A DNA stretch of 64,000 nucleotides from VXYK01 sp965214565 (lineage in GTDB: Bacteria; Actinomycetota; Acidimicrobiia; Acidimicrobiales; Aldehydirespiratoraceae): contig OZ243951.1 in NCBI GenBank assembly GCA_965214565.1, positions 1,860,001 to 1,924,000 on the forward strand. Direction: 5' to 3'. The translations under genes and the position numbers were made by a program. The notes under the pieces are model-generated. The model searched no databases and had not been told where the DNA came from. It was given only the letters and a program-made list of their open reading frames with translations. Below are positions 26,302 to 34,966 of this stretch, in pieces; within the stretch, counting starts at the first letter, position 1, and each line of letters opens with the position of its first letter.

Positions 26302-26937
26302 ATGTATCCTGATGTCGCGATGAGCAGTCCCGATGACTTTGGCGATGTGGTGAACAACGACGGGAGGCGCGCCCGGCGCGACCGCAACCGGGAACGGGTC
26401 GTGGACGCAATGTTGGAGCTGTACCGCGAAGGAGATCTGCGGCCCTCAGTCAGCACCGTCGCGGAGCGTTCGGGTGTGTCGCACCGCAGCGTCTTCCGGT
26501 ACTTCGACGATCTTGGCGAGTTGTGCCGGGTCGCTGTCGAGCGCCAATTCGCGGCCACGAAAGCTGTCTGGGACGTTCCCGACGCGGGTGTCGGTCCGCT
26601 CGCCGAGCGAGTGGCCCGCCTTGTCGAACAACGCCTCGCCCTCTACGACGCGGCCGCGTCTGTGTGGCGTGTCGGACAGACCCGAGCCCCGTTCGAGCAG
26701 GTCCTGGAGCAGAATCTCCAACGAACAGCGGCGCTCAACGTTGAACAGATGAAGCGGCATTTCGCCCCGGAGCTCGAGAGCCTCACGCCCGGCCGCGCGC
26801 AACGGCTGTCTGAAGCGCTCGCCGTTATGTGCGCGCTCGATGCCATCGACCTGCTTCGACACGTCCGCAGACTGGACCGGTCAACCACCGCCGAGATCCT
26901 CTCGCTGATGCTGTCCTCGGCTCTGGCGGAGGTCTGA
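26302..26937 (+). CDS. TetR-family transcriptional regulator
   Basis: A 211-residue regulator. After a ~20-residue N-terminal extension come a basic stretch (RRARRDRNRERVV) and the TetR helix-turn-helix (PSVSTVAERSGVSHRSVFRYF). The C-terminal ligand domain is variable. The ATG at 26302 sits next to the operator-like repeat, implying a leaderless or nearly leaderless message; ATG at 26320 is the alternative. It is divergent from the acyl-CoA ligase operon and co-directional with the SRPBCC and sulfatase genes. Confidence 0.87.
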   Translation: MYPDVAMSSPDDFGDVVNNDGRRARRDRNRERVVDAMLELYREGDLRPSVSTVAERSGVSHRSVFRYFDDLGELCRVAVERQFAATKAVWDVPDAGVGPLAERVARLVEQRLALYDAAASVWRVGQTRAPFEQVLEQNLQRTAALNVEQMKRHFAPELESLTPGRAQRLSEALAVMCALDAIDLLRHVRRLDRSTTAEILSLMLSSALAEV

Positions 26938-26940
26938 ACC

Positions 26941-27429
26941 GTGGTCGCTGTCTCCAACGAACTATCTGTAGCTGCGGCTCCAGCCGAGGTTTGGGCGCTG
27001 TTGTCCGCATTCGACCGTCTCGCTGAATGGGCCGAAGAAATCGACCACAGTTCCCAGTTGACCGAGCGCCGCGAGGGCGTCGGAACCGAGCGCAGAGTTC
27101 AGGTCGGAACCAACGTGCTGCTCGAACGAGTAATCGTCTGGGAATCCGAGGAAGCACTTGCCTATGAGATCGTCGGTTTGCCAAATGTGGTCAGCAGGGT
27201 TGTCAACGAATGGACCCTGACCGCCGACGGAGACCACACACATCTCGCGCTGACCGCGCAGGTTGAACCAGGTCCCACAATGCCCATGAAGAAACTGCCA
27301 ATGAAGATTGTTGCCCGGCTCCTCGCCCGACAGATGGGTTCGGTGAACCAACGTCTGCTTCGAGATCTGGAAGCGGCGGTGACCCGAGGTGCCTTCCGAA
27401 GTGCCTCAAGCAGTACCGAAGGGAGTTAG
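26941..27429 (+). CDS. SRPBCC-fold (polyketide cyclase/START-like) protein
   Basis: A 162-residue protein beginning with the typical SRPBCC pattern of a beta strand followed by APAEVWALLSAFDRLAEW and ending in a long C-terminal helix (QRLLRDLEAAV). The family binds small hydrophobic ligands in a deep cavity; ligand unknown. The GTG at 26941 is three bases after the TetR stop, so both are likely co-transcribed. Confidence 0.8.
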   Translation: MVAVSNELSVAAAPAEVWALLSAFDRLAEWAEEIDHSSQLTERREGVGTERRVQVGTNVLLERVIVWESEEALAYEIVGLPNVVSRVVNEWTLTADGDHTHLALTAQVEPGPTMPMKKLPMKIVARLLARQMGSVNQRLLRDLEAAVTRGAFRSASSSTEGS

Positions 27430-27432
27430 CCG

Positions 27433-30033
27433 GTGTCCGACCCACAGCCTGACATTGAGTTGAAACCCGACATAGTGATCCTGCTCACCGACGAGGAGCG
27501 GGCCGCGCCGCCCTACGAGACAGACGAGGTCCGGGCCTGGCGTGACCAGCGCCTCGTTGGACGCCGCTGGTTCACCGACAACGGTGTGGACTTCCAGCGT
27601 CACTATGTGGCATCGACCGCATGCGTGCCGAGTCGCCCGAGCCTGCTGACGGGCCACTACCCCGACGTGCACGGCGTCACCCAGACCGACGGGCTCGGTA
27701 AACGGGCGACCGACAGCCGTATGCGCTGGCTCAGGCCCTATGAGGTGCCCACCATGGGCGACTGGTTCCGAGCCGCAGGATACGACACTGCCTATGTCGG
27801 CAAATGGCATGTCAGCCACGCCGACCTCATCGTCGACGGTCAGCGTCTGCGCACCAACAATTCCGCCGGGGAGATCATCCCAGAAGCCGTCGACGCCTAC
27901 CTGGCCGCGGACCCGCTCGACGAGTTCGGCTTCTCCGGCTGGGTGGGACCTGAACCTCACGGTGGTCACTGGTCCGACACGGGCTATGTGCGCGACCCGA
28001 TCTACGCGGACCGGGCGGTGGCATGGCTGCGGGACCGCTACAGGCGCCGGGCTGAAGGCAGCCCCGAAGCGGCCAGACCCTTCCTGTTGATCTGCTCGTT
28101 CGTCAATCCTCACGACATCGTGCTCTGGCCGATCCTGGCGATGCAGCGCAGGCGAGGCAACACGCTGGCACCGTCGTTGGCTGAACCGCCGCCGATCCCC
28201 CCGTCCCCCACAGACGACGAAGACCTCTCGACCAAACCGGCGCTGCAGTCGGCCTACCGCGACGGCTACTACTCGGCCTACGGCCCGGCCCCGCTGATCC
28301 GCCGAGCCTATGAAGGGAACGCCGAGCGCTATCGGCAGACCTACTACCGCCTCCACCATGATGTGGACACCCCGATCGACCGGGTTCGCCGTGCGGTCAC
28401 CGACGGGGGCAGTACGGACGCCCTTCTGGTGTTCAGCTCCGACCACGGTGACCTGCTCGGTTCACACGGAGGTCTGCACCAGAAGTGGTATCAACTCTAC
28501 GACGAGGCCACGCGGGTGCCGTTGCAGATCGTGCGTGTCGGCGCCGTTGCCACCAGCCGGGCGGTCGTCGACACCCCGACCAGCCACATAGACCTGCTGC
28601 CCACGCTGCTGGGACTCACAGGAGCCGACGAGGCATCGCTCGGTGCTGAGCTGGCCAGAACGCACTCCGAGGTCCATTCGCTGCCAGGTCGGGATCTGAG
28701 CGTTGTACTGTCGTCGCCGTCGCAGGCACCGGACGGACCGGTCTATCTGATGACCCGTGACAACATGCTGGAAGGCGACGGTTCAAGCGCGGCGATGCTG
28801 GCGGCGCGCGGCCGGGTTGATGCCCCGTTCCCGTTGCAGATCAAGGTCCCATCCCATGCTGCAACCAACCTTGAGGCAGTGGTCGATCGGGTCGACGGTC
28901 GCCTGTGGAAGTTGGTCCGCACATTCGATGATCCTGCTGGGTGGACCGAACCCCACATGCGGCAACTATCGGCGCGTACCGCGGCAGGACCGGTGTATCG
29001 CAGCGAGCCGATCCCAGACCAATGGGAGCTCTATTGCCTCAGTGATGATCCGGCTGAAGCGCACAACCAATGGGAGAACCCCGAATCTCTGGAGGTGATG
29101 GAGATGTTGAAGGACAGTCTCGAGAGAATCCGACGCGAGCGAATCCCCGCACGCAACGCGGACTGGCCGACTGCGCAGCGCCGAGCGGAACGCCCGAAAC
29201 CCAAGCAACCGCCGCTACCGGCGCGTGGTGTGCGAAACCTGCTTCAGAAGGCGGGCCTGCATCCGGAGGACCCGGAGTCGGTGAAGCTCGACCTGAAAGG
29301 CCACCGTGCGCTCATCGTCGCGACCAACCAGGCGACGCTTGAGGTCGGCAAACCCACCGGTGTGTTCAGCTCGGAGTTGACCGTTCCCTACTACGAGTTC
29401 AGCGATGCCAGCATGGAAGTCTATATCGCCTCCCCCAAGGGCGGCGACATCCCGTTTGATCCGAAGTCGTTCATCCCCATTGTTCGTTGCCGTCACGATG
29501 ACCGGTTCATGGCCGACGACGAGGCCAAGGAGAAGGTCCGCAACAGCCTGGCAATCGGAAACCTCGACATGGACGACTACGACATCGTCTATTTCGCCGG
29601 TGGTTGGGGGGCGGCGTGGGACCTCGGCACCTCCGATGTGGTCGGTGAACAGGTCACCGCCGCCGCTGCGGCGAACAAGGTGATCGGCGGGGTCTGCCAC
29701 GGGCCGCTCGGTCTGCTCAAGGCGAAGACCGCAGACGGGGAGCCGCTGGTCAAGGGCCGTCCACTCACCGCGGTCACTGACAAGCAGGTCCAAGAACTCG
29801 GTATCGGTGCGACCCCGCAGCACCCCGAGAGCGAACTGCGCCGGCTCGGCGCCGACTTCCAGAGTACCCACCGACGCCGCGACATCTTCGCCAACCATGT
29901 GGTCGTCGACGGAGACCTCATCACCGGCCAGAACCAGAACGCCGGGCCGATAGTGGCCAAAGAGATGATGCTGAGAGTGCTGTCCAAGCGTCAAACCCAA
30001 GACCAGATTCCGGTTGCAACCGGCGTCGACTGA
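27433..30033 (+). CDS. Sulfatase fused to a DJ-1/PfpI domain
   Basis: An 866-residue two-domain protein. Residues ~10-570 are an alkaline-phosphatase-superfamily sulfatase with the formylglycine motif C64-V-P-S-R68, metal ligands in TDEE (19-22) and SDHGD near 337. Residues ~620-850 are a DJ-1/PfpI glutamine-amidotransferase-like domain with a nucleophile elbow GGVCHG near 753-758. A proline- and lysine-rich linker joins them. I know of no common sulfatase with this C-terminal domain. The GTG at 27433 follows GGGAG. Substrate unknown; a sulfate ester or phosphonate is possible. Confidence 0.87.
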   Translation: MSDPQPDIELKPDIVILLTDEERAAPPYETDEVRAWRDQRLVGRRWFTDNGVDFQRHYVASTACVPSRPSLLTGHYPDVHGVTQTDGLGKRATDSRMRWLRPYEVPTMGDWFRAAGYDTAYVGKWHVSHADLIVDGQRLRTNNSAGEIIPEAVDAYLAADPLDEFGFSGWVGPEPHGGHWSDTGYVRDPIYADRAVAWLRDRYRRRAEGSPEAARPFLLICSFVNPHDIVLWPILAMQRRRGNTLAPSLAEPPPIPPSPTDDEDLSTKPALQSAYRDGYYSAYGPAPLIRRAYEGNAERYRQTYYRLHHDVDTPIDRVRRAVTDGGSTDALLVFSSDHGDLLGSHGGLHQKWYQLYDEATRVPLQIVRVGAVATSRAVVDTPTSHIDLLPTLLGLTGADEASLGAELARTHSEVHSLPGRDLSVVLSSPSQAPDGPVYLMTRDNMLEGDGSSAAMLAARGRVDAPFPLQIKVPSHAATNLEAVVDRVDGRLWKLVRTFDDPAGWTEPHMRQLSARTAAGPVYRSEPIPDQWELYCLSDDPAEAHNQWENPESLEVMEMLKDSLERIRRERIPARNADWPTAQRRAERPKPKQPPLPARGVRNLLQKAGLHPEDPESVKLDLKGHRALIVATNQATLEVGKPTGVFSSELTVPYYEFSDASMEVYIASPKGGDIPFDPKSFIPIVRCRHDDRFMADDEAKEKVRNSLAIGNLDMDDYDIVYFAGGWGAAWDLGTSDVVGEQVTAAAAANKVIGGVCHGPLGLLKAKTADGEPLVKGRPLTAVTDKQVQELGIGATPQHPESELRRLGADFQSTHRRRDIFANHVVVDGDLITGQNQNAGPIVAKEMMLRVLSKRQTQDQIPVATGVD

Positions 30034-30046
30034 GGAGGAACAAACG

Positions 30047-30877
30047 ATGGAAGTCATTCTGCTCGGAACCGGTTCGCCGGTCCCCGACCCCGACAGGGCG
30101 GGCCCCGCGACCCTGCTCAAGACCGGCGAAGGCGGCCTTGAACAGGTGCTCGTCGATGCCGGACGCGGTTGTGTGATGCGCATGGCCGCGGCCGGCTCGA
30201 TGCCTGTGCTGCTCTCGGGAGTGCTGATCACTCATCTGCACAGCGACCATGTCTGTGCGCTGAACGATGTGATCACCACCCAGTGGGTTATGACCACCGA
30301 ACCCCGGCCGCTTCGGGTCTGGGGTCCCGTAGGGATCAAAAGATTCGTGGAGTGCACTCTCGACGCGCTCGGACCCGACATCGGCTACCGGATCGCCCAC
30401 CACGACGACCTGAATTGGGGCCCGCAGGTAGAGGTGTGCGAGGTGACAGCGGGCGATTCGTTCGAGCTTGGTTCGATGCAGGTGACCGTGCACGCGACCG
30501 AGCATGCGCCTGTGGAGCCCACCGTCGGATATCGCGTCGAGCAAGATGGCAAGGTCGTTGCTCTTGCGGGTGACACGATCCCCTGCGCTGGAGTCGATGA
30601 GTTGACCAGCAACGCCGATGTCTATGTGCAGACCGTCATCCGTGACGATCTGGTGAAGCTGGTGCCCATGGATCGGATTCAGGACATCCTCGACTATCAC
30701 TCAACTGTTGAGCAGGCGGCCCAGACCGCTGAGCGCAACAACGTCAAGACCCTGGTTTTGACGCATATGGCGCCGCCTCCCCAACCGGGCCGGTTGGAGG
30801 AATGGCGCGCCCTCGCTGTTGAGAACTTCAGCGGTGAGGTGGTAGTCGGCGACGATCTCACCAGCGTCTCTCTCTGA
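30047..30877 (+). CDS. Metallo-beta-lactamase-fold hydrolase (RNase Z/arylsulfatase-like)
   Basis: A 276-residue hydrolase with the zinc motif HLHSDH (63-68) and a later His in ATEHAP and Asp in AGDTIP, plus THMAPP near the C terminus. The layout matches ribonuclease-Z-like and AtsA-type alkyl/aryl sulfatases. It starts 13 bases after the sulfatase-DJ-1 fusion with an excellent ribosome-binding site (GAGGAGG), so the two may act on one substrate class. A longer in-frame extension from 30014 would overlap that gene and is rejected. Confidence 0.87.
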   Translation: MEVILLGTGSPVPDPDRAGPATLLKTGEGGLEQVLVDAGRGCVMRMAAAGSMPVLLSGVLITHLHSDHVCALNDVITTQWVMTTEPRPLRVWGPVGIKRFVECTLDALGPDIGYRIAHHDDLNWGPQVEVCEVTAGDSFELGSMQVTVHATEHAPVEPTVGYRVEQDGKVVALAGDTIPCAGVDELTSNADVYVQTVIRDDLVKLVPMDRIQDILDYHSTVEQAAQTAERNNVKTLVLTHMAPPPQPGRLEEWRALAVENFSGEVVVGDDLTSVSL

Positions 30878-30913
30878 GCCGGCGCACCTTGGACCGGCGC
30901 AGCCCAACCGGCG

Positions 30914-32044
30914 CTAGAACTCGAGTGCTGACTCGGGAGCAGGGCCGATCATCGCTTCGGCGAACGTGTATGAGTGCGTGGGGCTGACCATTGCGTGTTG
31001 GCTTCCGGCATGGATGTCGCGGAAGCAGCGTTGAAAACCGCCGTCGCGCAGGGCTGTCGTTCCGATATGGCGGTAAAGGGTTTGGATCGCCTGCGCTGAC
31101 TGCTGGGTGAACCAGGCGGTGGCCTGGAGTGCCTCGCCGATCGCTGCCTGGTCGATGTTGTCGTCGATCGCTGACTGCTCGGCTCTGCGGAAGGCGGTGC
31201 GTATCCAGAGGTCGCCGGCACGGAAGAGGCTCTCGGCTTCGGCAAGGTCGTACTGGAAGCGGGGGTCCTCGGCCAAAGTCGACTTTCCGGTCATCCGCTG
31301 TTTGGTCTTGGCGAGCGCGGTGGTTTCGTCGATCGCCCGGCGCATCACCCCGAGCGCCCAACCGGCGTGCCCGATCTCGGTGATGCACAGCACCCCGAGG
31401 TTGTAGGCGGGTCCGCCCCGGTGCTTGGTGAAGCCGAAGAAGGAGAGTGTGCGGTCCTCGGGGACGATGCTGTCGATCTTGTAGTCGTACGATGCGGTCG
31501 AACGAAGGCCCATCACGTGCCAGTTCCCGGTGATCTCGGCCTCCGCTATCGGCACGACCGCGAGCAGGAATTCGGGGTCGCCTTCGGTGGGCGCGCTGAA
31601 AGACCCGCATCCGGCCCAATCGGCGTGTTGCAGCCCGGATCCGAACGAGTAGTCGCCGGTGATGTGGTAGCCGTCCGGGACCGGCACGGCGGTGCCGTTG
31701 GGTGCAAATTGTCCAGCCACCAGGGGCACGCCGTCGGTGAACATAACATCGCTGAAGGAGGCCGGCGACCACGACCCGAAGTAGCAGGTAGCGGTGTTGC
31801 TGGCCATGACCACCCAGCCGATCGAGCCGTCGGCACGGGCGAGTTCGGTGAACACGTCGAGGGACTGGTCGAAGGTTAGCTCCGCGCCGCCGACGTCCTT
31901 GGGCACGAGGACGCCGTACAGACCTGCTTCGCGGCAGAGTTTCACTGCTTCGTCGGTCATGGGCGCGCCCTCAGCCTCGGCTTTGGCGCCTTCGGCGTCG
32001 AGAGTCGTGCGGAGGTCGCGAGCAGCTTCAAGTAGCTCAGTCAT
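30914..32044 (-). CDS. Acyl-CoA-dehydrogenase-like flavin-dependent monooxygenase
   Basis: A 376-residue member of the acyl-CoA-dehydrogenase superfamily, of the HsaA/DszC two-component monooxygenase type: N-terminal helix domain (LCREAGLYGVLVPKDVGGAE), middle beta domain (DGYHITGDYSFGSGLQHADW) and C-terminal helices (HIGTTALRDGGFQRCFRDIHA). The usual acyl-CoA-dehydrogenase catalytic glutamate is not apparent. It would need a flavin reductase, not seen nearby. Possible substrate: a phenolic or steroid ring intermediate. The ATG at 32044 follows GGGAG. Confidence 0.85.
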   Translation of the reverse strand: MTELLEAARDLRTTLDAEGAKAEAEGAPMTDEAVKLCREAGLYGVLVPKDVGGAELTFDQSLDVFTELARADGSIGWVVMASNTATCYFGSWSPASFSDVMFTDGVPLVAGQFAPNGTAVPVPDGYHITGDYSFGSGLQHADWAGCGSFSAPTEGDPEFLLAVVPIAEAEITGNWHVMGLRSTASYDYKIDSIVPEDRTLSFFGFTKHRGGPAYNLGVLCITEIGHAGWALGVMRRAIDETTALAKTKQRMTGKSTLAEDPRFQYDLAEAESLFRAGDLWIRTAFRRAEQSAIDDNIDQAAIGEALQATAWFTQQSAQAIQTLYRHIGTTALRDGGFQRCFRDIHAGSQHAMVSPTHSYTFAEAMIGPAPESALEF

Positions 32045-32120
32045 GGTTTGAGTCTCCCAGTTGCGTGGGTTCAGGTTGAAATCGTTGGAAGCGGAGGCCC
32101 CACAGTAGGGTCCGCTGTCA

Positions 32121-33587
32121 ATGAGCAACGAACCCGACACCGTGGTACTGATCGGCGCGGGTGCCGCTGATCAGCGGCTCGCTGATCCCGGCGCTGGCCT
32201 CGACACCACAGAATTGATGACCGAGGCGCTGCGAGCCGCTCTGAGCGACACTGGCGTGACCGGCCTCGGCGGAAGGATCGGCTGGATCGGTGCCACTCGC
32301 GGGCTTTGTCACCTTCCCGACGCGGCCCGCCGTATCGGTGAGGCTGCGGGCGCCGAGCCCCATACGGTCGCGATGGACGTGGGTATTCCTCAGCAGACGC
32401 TGATAAATCTGGCATTCGATGCGATCCGTTCCCGCAGGTTCGATATTGCGGTGGTCTGCGGCGGGGAGACCAAACATCGAACTGACGTTGCCCGCCGAGC
32501 AGGGTTGGAGCTTCCGGGCCACGATCAGGGCGACTTGGTGCCCGACGAGGAGTTCAGCCCCAGCGGTGAGATCGTTGCCGGCCCGGAGAAAGAGATCGGT
32601 GCGGTCGTCCCGGTCCAGCAGTACGCCATGATCGAGAATGCTCGCCGGGCTGCTCACGGCTGGACACTGGGCTGGCACCGAGACGAGATCGCGGTCCGCT
32701 GGCACAGCTTCAACCAGGTCGCTCGGCTGAATCGGCTCGCTGCGTTCGGTGAGCCGATGCGGCCGGAGGAGATCCGCGATCCTGCACCGGCGAACCGTCC
32801 CATGGCCTTTCCGTACAACAAGTGGCACAACTCCCAATGGGGAGTGGATCAGGCTGCGGCACTGGTCCTGTGTTCGGCTGGGACCGCGGAGTCCCTTGGC
32901 GTGCCCCGTGATCGCTGGGTTTTCCCCCATGTCGGGCTCGAGTCGTCGATGTCGCTCTCGTTGTCGCGCCGCGCCGAGATGCACCGCTGGCCGGCGATGG
33001 CCGTCTTGGGTGCCGCGGCGACTTCGCACATCGGTCGCCGTGTCGCTGAGGTGGAACACATCGAGCTCTACAGCTGTTTCCCTGCGGCGGTTGCGGTTCA
33101 ACAGTCTGAGCTTGAGGTGAATCCCGACCGGGTTTGCACCCTCACCGGAGGCATGTCCTTTGCGGGTGGCCCGCTCAACAATTTCGTGTTTCAGGCCACG
33201 GTTGCGATGATCGACCAGCTTCGGGCCGAGCCCGGTGCTTTCGGTGCGGTCACTGCGGTGAGTGGACTGTTGACCAAGCCGGGACTGACCATCTGGAGCA
33301 CCGAACCACCCGCAGCGGGTCTGCTCATCGCCGATCTGGCCGATGAGGCGAGAGCCGCCACCGCGGAGGCACCCCTCGACGAGGATCCCGTCGGCGAGGG
33401 CACCGTGGCCACCTACGCCGTCGTTTACAACGGCATGGAGCCGTCCGGTGTGCGAGCGATAGTGGACCTCACTTCCGGCAGCCGCTCCGTGGCAGCCCTC
33501 GATGATCCCGAAGTCGCCGCCGTTGCGGTGACCGAAGACCTGATCGGCACCTCAGTCGCCGTCCAGGGCACCATCCTGAGGTTCTAG
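32121..33587 (+). CDS. Thiolase-like protein lacking the active-site cysteine, with C-terminal OB-like domain
   Basis: A 488-residue member of the SCP2-thiolase/acetyl-CoA acetyltransferase group. The position that normally carries the nucleophilic Cys in CxSG reads GIPQQTLIN (88-96), so no nucleophile is seen there. HIELYSCFP near residue 313 and GGMSFAGGPLNNFV are family features. The last ~80 residues (TYAVVYNGMEPSGVRAIVDL) form the small beta domain found in this actinobacterial subfamily. It could catalyse a CoA-ester retro-aldol or be an acyl-binding partner rather than a true thiolase. Confidence 0.83.
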   Translation: MSNEPDTVVLIGAGAADQRLADPGAGLDTTELMTEALRAALSDTGVTGLGGRIGWIGATRGLCHLPDAARRIGEAAGAEPHTVAMDVGIPQQTLINLAFDAIRSRRFDIAVVCGGETKHRTDVARRAGLELPGHDQGDLVPDEEFSPSGEIVAGPEKEIGAVVPVQQYAMIENARRAAHGWTLGWHRDEIAVRWHSFNQVARLNRLAAFGEPMRPEEIRDPAPANRPMAFPYNKWHNSQWGVDQAAALVLCSAGTAESLGVPRDRWVFPHVGLESSMSLSLSRRAEMHRWPAMAVLGAAATSHIGRRVAEVEHIELYSCFPAAVAVQQSELEVNPDRVCTLTGGMSFAGGPLNNFVFQATVAMIDQLRAEPGAFGAVTAVSGLLTKPGLTIWSTEPPAAGLLIADLADEARAATAEAPLDEDPVGEGTVATYAVVYNGMEPSGVRAIVDLTSGSRSVAALDDPEVAAVAVTEDLIGTSVAVQGTILRF

Positions 33588-33624
33588 GCCGAGGTCGCTT
33601 CGACCGGGTTGTTGAGTCGCCTTT

Positions 33625-33652
33625 TCGGAAGGCTAAGAGACCAGTCTTCCGA
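33625..33652. other. Small hairpin in the convergent gap
   Basis: TCGGAAG (33625-33631) and CTTCCGA (33646-33652) can pair over a 14-base loop between the convergent thiolase-like and toxin genes. TTCGGAAGGCTA also recurs at 33665-33676. A weak terminator is possible but there is no T-tract. Confidence 0.3.
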
Positions 33653-33732
33653 ATTGGACCTGGTTTCGGAAGGCTAGGTCTTGGGCCCAGGTGATATTGC
33701 CGGGTTGCTTGAGGTCAGTGAACGCAGCAAGA

Positions 33733-34071
33733 TCAGTGATTGAGGAGGATTCTGACGACTCGGTCCACGGCCTGGGCAGTGTGGAGGTCGATCGTCCCGA
33801 GTCGTTCGACGAGGCGTGTTCTGTTGATCGAGCGGATCAACTCGCACTGGACGAAACTCGGACGGCGCAAGCCGTTCTGAGCTGTTGCCTGCACTTCAAC
33901 GTGAAGGGACAGAGAACGCTCAGTCGTCGTGAGCGGGGCGACGATGACCAGCGGGAATCCACTGCCGAAGTTGTCGGTGGGACCGAGCACGAGAACCGGT
34001 CGCAACAGGGCGGGTTCACCGGGGTGCGGCTCACCGAAATCGACTGACCACAGTTCGTCAACTGATGCCAT
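33733..34071 (-). CDS. MazF/PemK-family toxin
   Basis: A 112-residue endoribonuclease-type toxin. RPVLVLG followed by PLVIVAPLTT and later a VERLGTID stretch match the MazF/PemK fold. It overlaps the upstream small gene by 14 bases, the usual antitoxin-first arrangement. It would cleave mRNA under stress when the antitoxin is degraded. Start ATG at 34071. Confidence 0.87.
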   Translation of the reverse strand: MASVDELWSVDFGEPHPGEPALLRPVLVLGPTDNFGSGFPLVIVAPLTTTERSLSLHVEVQATAQNGLRRPSFVQCELIRSINRTRLVERLGTIDLHTAQAVDRVVRILLNH

Positions 34072-34294
34072 CGGAGACCGAGGTTGTTTCTGCTTGGGCG
34101 AGGTAGTCGTCCCAAGCGGCGGGATCGCTTTTCAGCACGGCGAGTTCTTCTTGCACCCGCAACCCGAACCGGAGGCGTTGTAGAGCCTCAGCGGCGTCAC
34201 GAACTGTTTTGGTGAGGGTTTCACCGGTGGCCTCGCTGAGTTCCAGGAGCCGAGCGTGGGTTTCGCGGTCAACCCGGATCGTCGTCGTTTGCAT
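34058..34294 (-). CDS. Ribbon-helix-helix antitoxin
   Basis: A 78-residue protein with N-terminal RHH fold (TTTIRVDRETHARLLELSEATGE) and an acidic C terminus (DDYLAQAETTSVSD) suited to binding the toxin. The ATG at 34294 is just downstream of three TCTACA-like repeats. It pairs with the MazF-type toxin. Confidence 0.87.
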   Translation of the reverse strand: MQTTTIRVDRETHARLLELSEATGETLTKTVRDAAEALQRLRFGLRVQEELAVLKSDPAAWDDYLAQAETTSVSDGIS

Positions 34295-34302
34295 ACATTC
34301 AG

Positions 34303-34331
34303 ACTACATGTTTATCTACATATTGTCTACA
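34303..34331 (-). promoter_or_regulatory. Toxin-antitoxin promoter/operator with three helically phased repeats
   Basis: ACTACA (34303-34308), TCTACA (34315-34320) and TCTACA (34326-34331) are spaced 11-12 bases apart, one DNA turn, as expected for an RHH antitoxin operator. On the minus strand CTGACA (34340-34335) and TAGATA (34318-34313), 16 bases apart, are a candidate promoter overlapping the repeats. The AT-rich stretch stands out against the GC-rich surroundings. Confidence 0.6.
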
Positions 34332-34336
34332 CTTTG

Positions 34337-34966
34337 TCAGCAGAGGCCGAGTTCGCTGATGCGGTCGAGGACCCGTTGGCGTTCGTCTTCGATGGTGGTG
34401 GTGTCACCGTGGCCGGTGTGCACGGTGGTGTCAGCGGGGAGGGTCAACAGACGGTCGCGGATCGAGCGCAGGATCGTCGGTTCGTCGCTGTAGCTGCGTC
34501 CGGTTGCTCCGGGACCGCCGCAGAACAGCGTGTCGCCCGACATCACCCGCTGAGCGTCCTTATCGTAGAAGCAGCAGCAACCAGGGGAATGCCCCGGAGT
34601 GTGGATGATCCCGAGGGTGTGGCCTCCGGCACTGATCGTCTGACCCGCTCTCAGAGCGCCGTCGGTCGAGTCTTCGGGGAACACCGCCTCCCAGAGCATC
34701 TGATCGTCGGGATGCAGCAGAATCGGTGCGTCGACCGCCTCGCGCAGAGCTACCGCAGCGTTGATGTGGTCGTTGTGGCCGTGGGTGCATACGATCGCGT
34801 TCACCCGGCGGCCGTTGACGGCGTCAACAATCGGCTGGTGATCGTGGGCCGCGTCGAAGATCACGACCTCCCGATCGTCGCCGACCAACCAGATGTTGTT
34901 GGTGACCTCCCATTCGCCTCCGTCGAGCGCGAAAATACCGTCGGTCGTGACTAGTTCGACACCCAT
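34337..34966 (-). CDS. Metallo-beta-lactamase protein partnered with mycothiol formaldehyde dehydrogenase
   Basis: A 209-residue glyoxalase-II-like hydrolase with the zinc motif HGHNDH (62-67), GHSPG, and a distal HTGHGD. In many Actinobacteria a protein of this type follows mscR and is thought to hydrolyse or process the S-formyl-mycothiol product. Here its ATG at 34966 overlaps the dehydrogenase stop (TGATG), supporting the same role. Confidence 0.88.
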   Translation of the reverse strand: MGVELVTTDGIFALDGGEWEVTNNIWLVGDDREVVIFDAAHDHQPIVDAVNGRRVNAIVCTHGHNDHINAAVALREAVDAPILLHPDDQMLWEAVFPEDSTDGALRAGQTISAGGHTLGIIHTPGHSPGCCCFYDKDAQRVMSGDTLFCGGPGATGRSYSDEPTILRSIRDRLLTLPADTTVHTGHGDTTTIEDERQRVLDRISELGLC

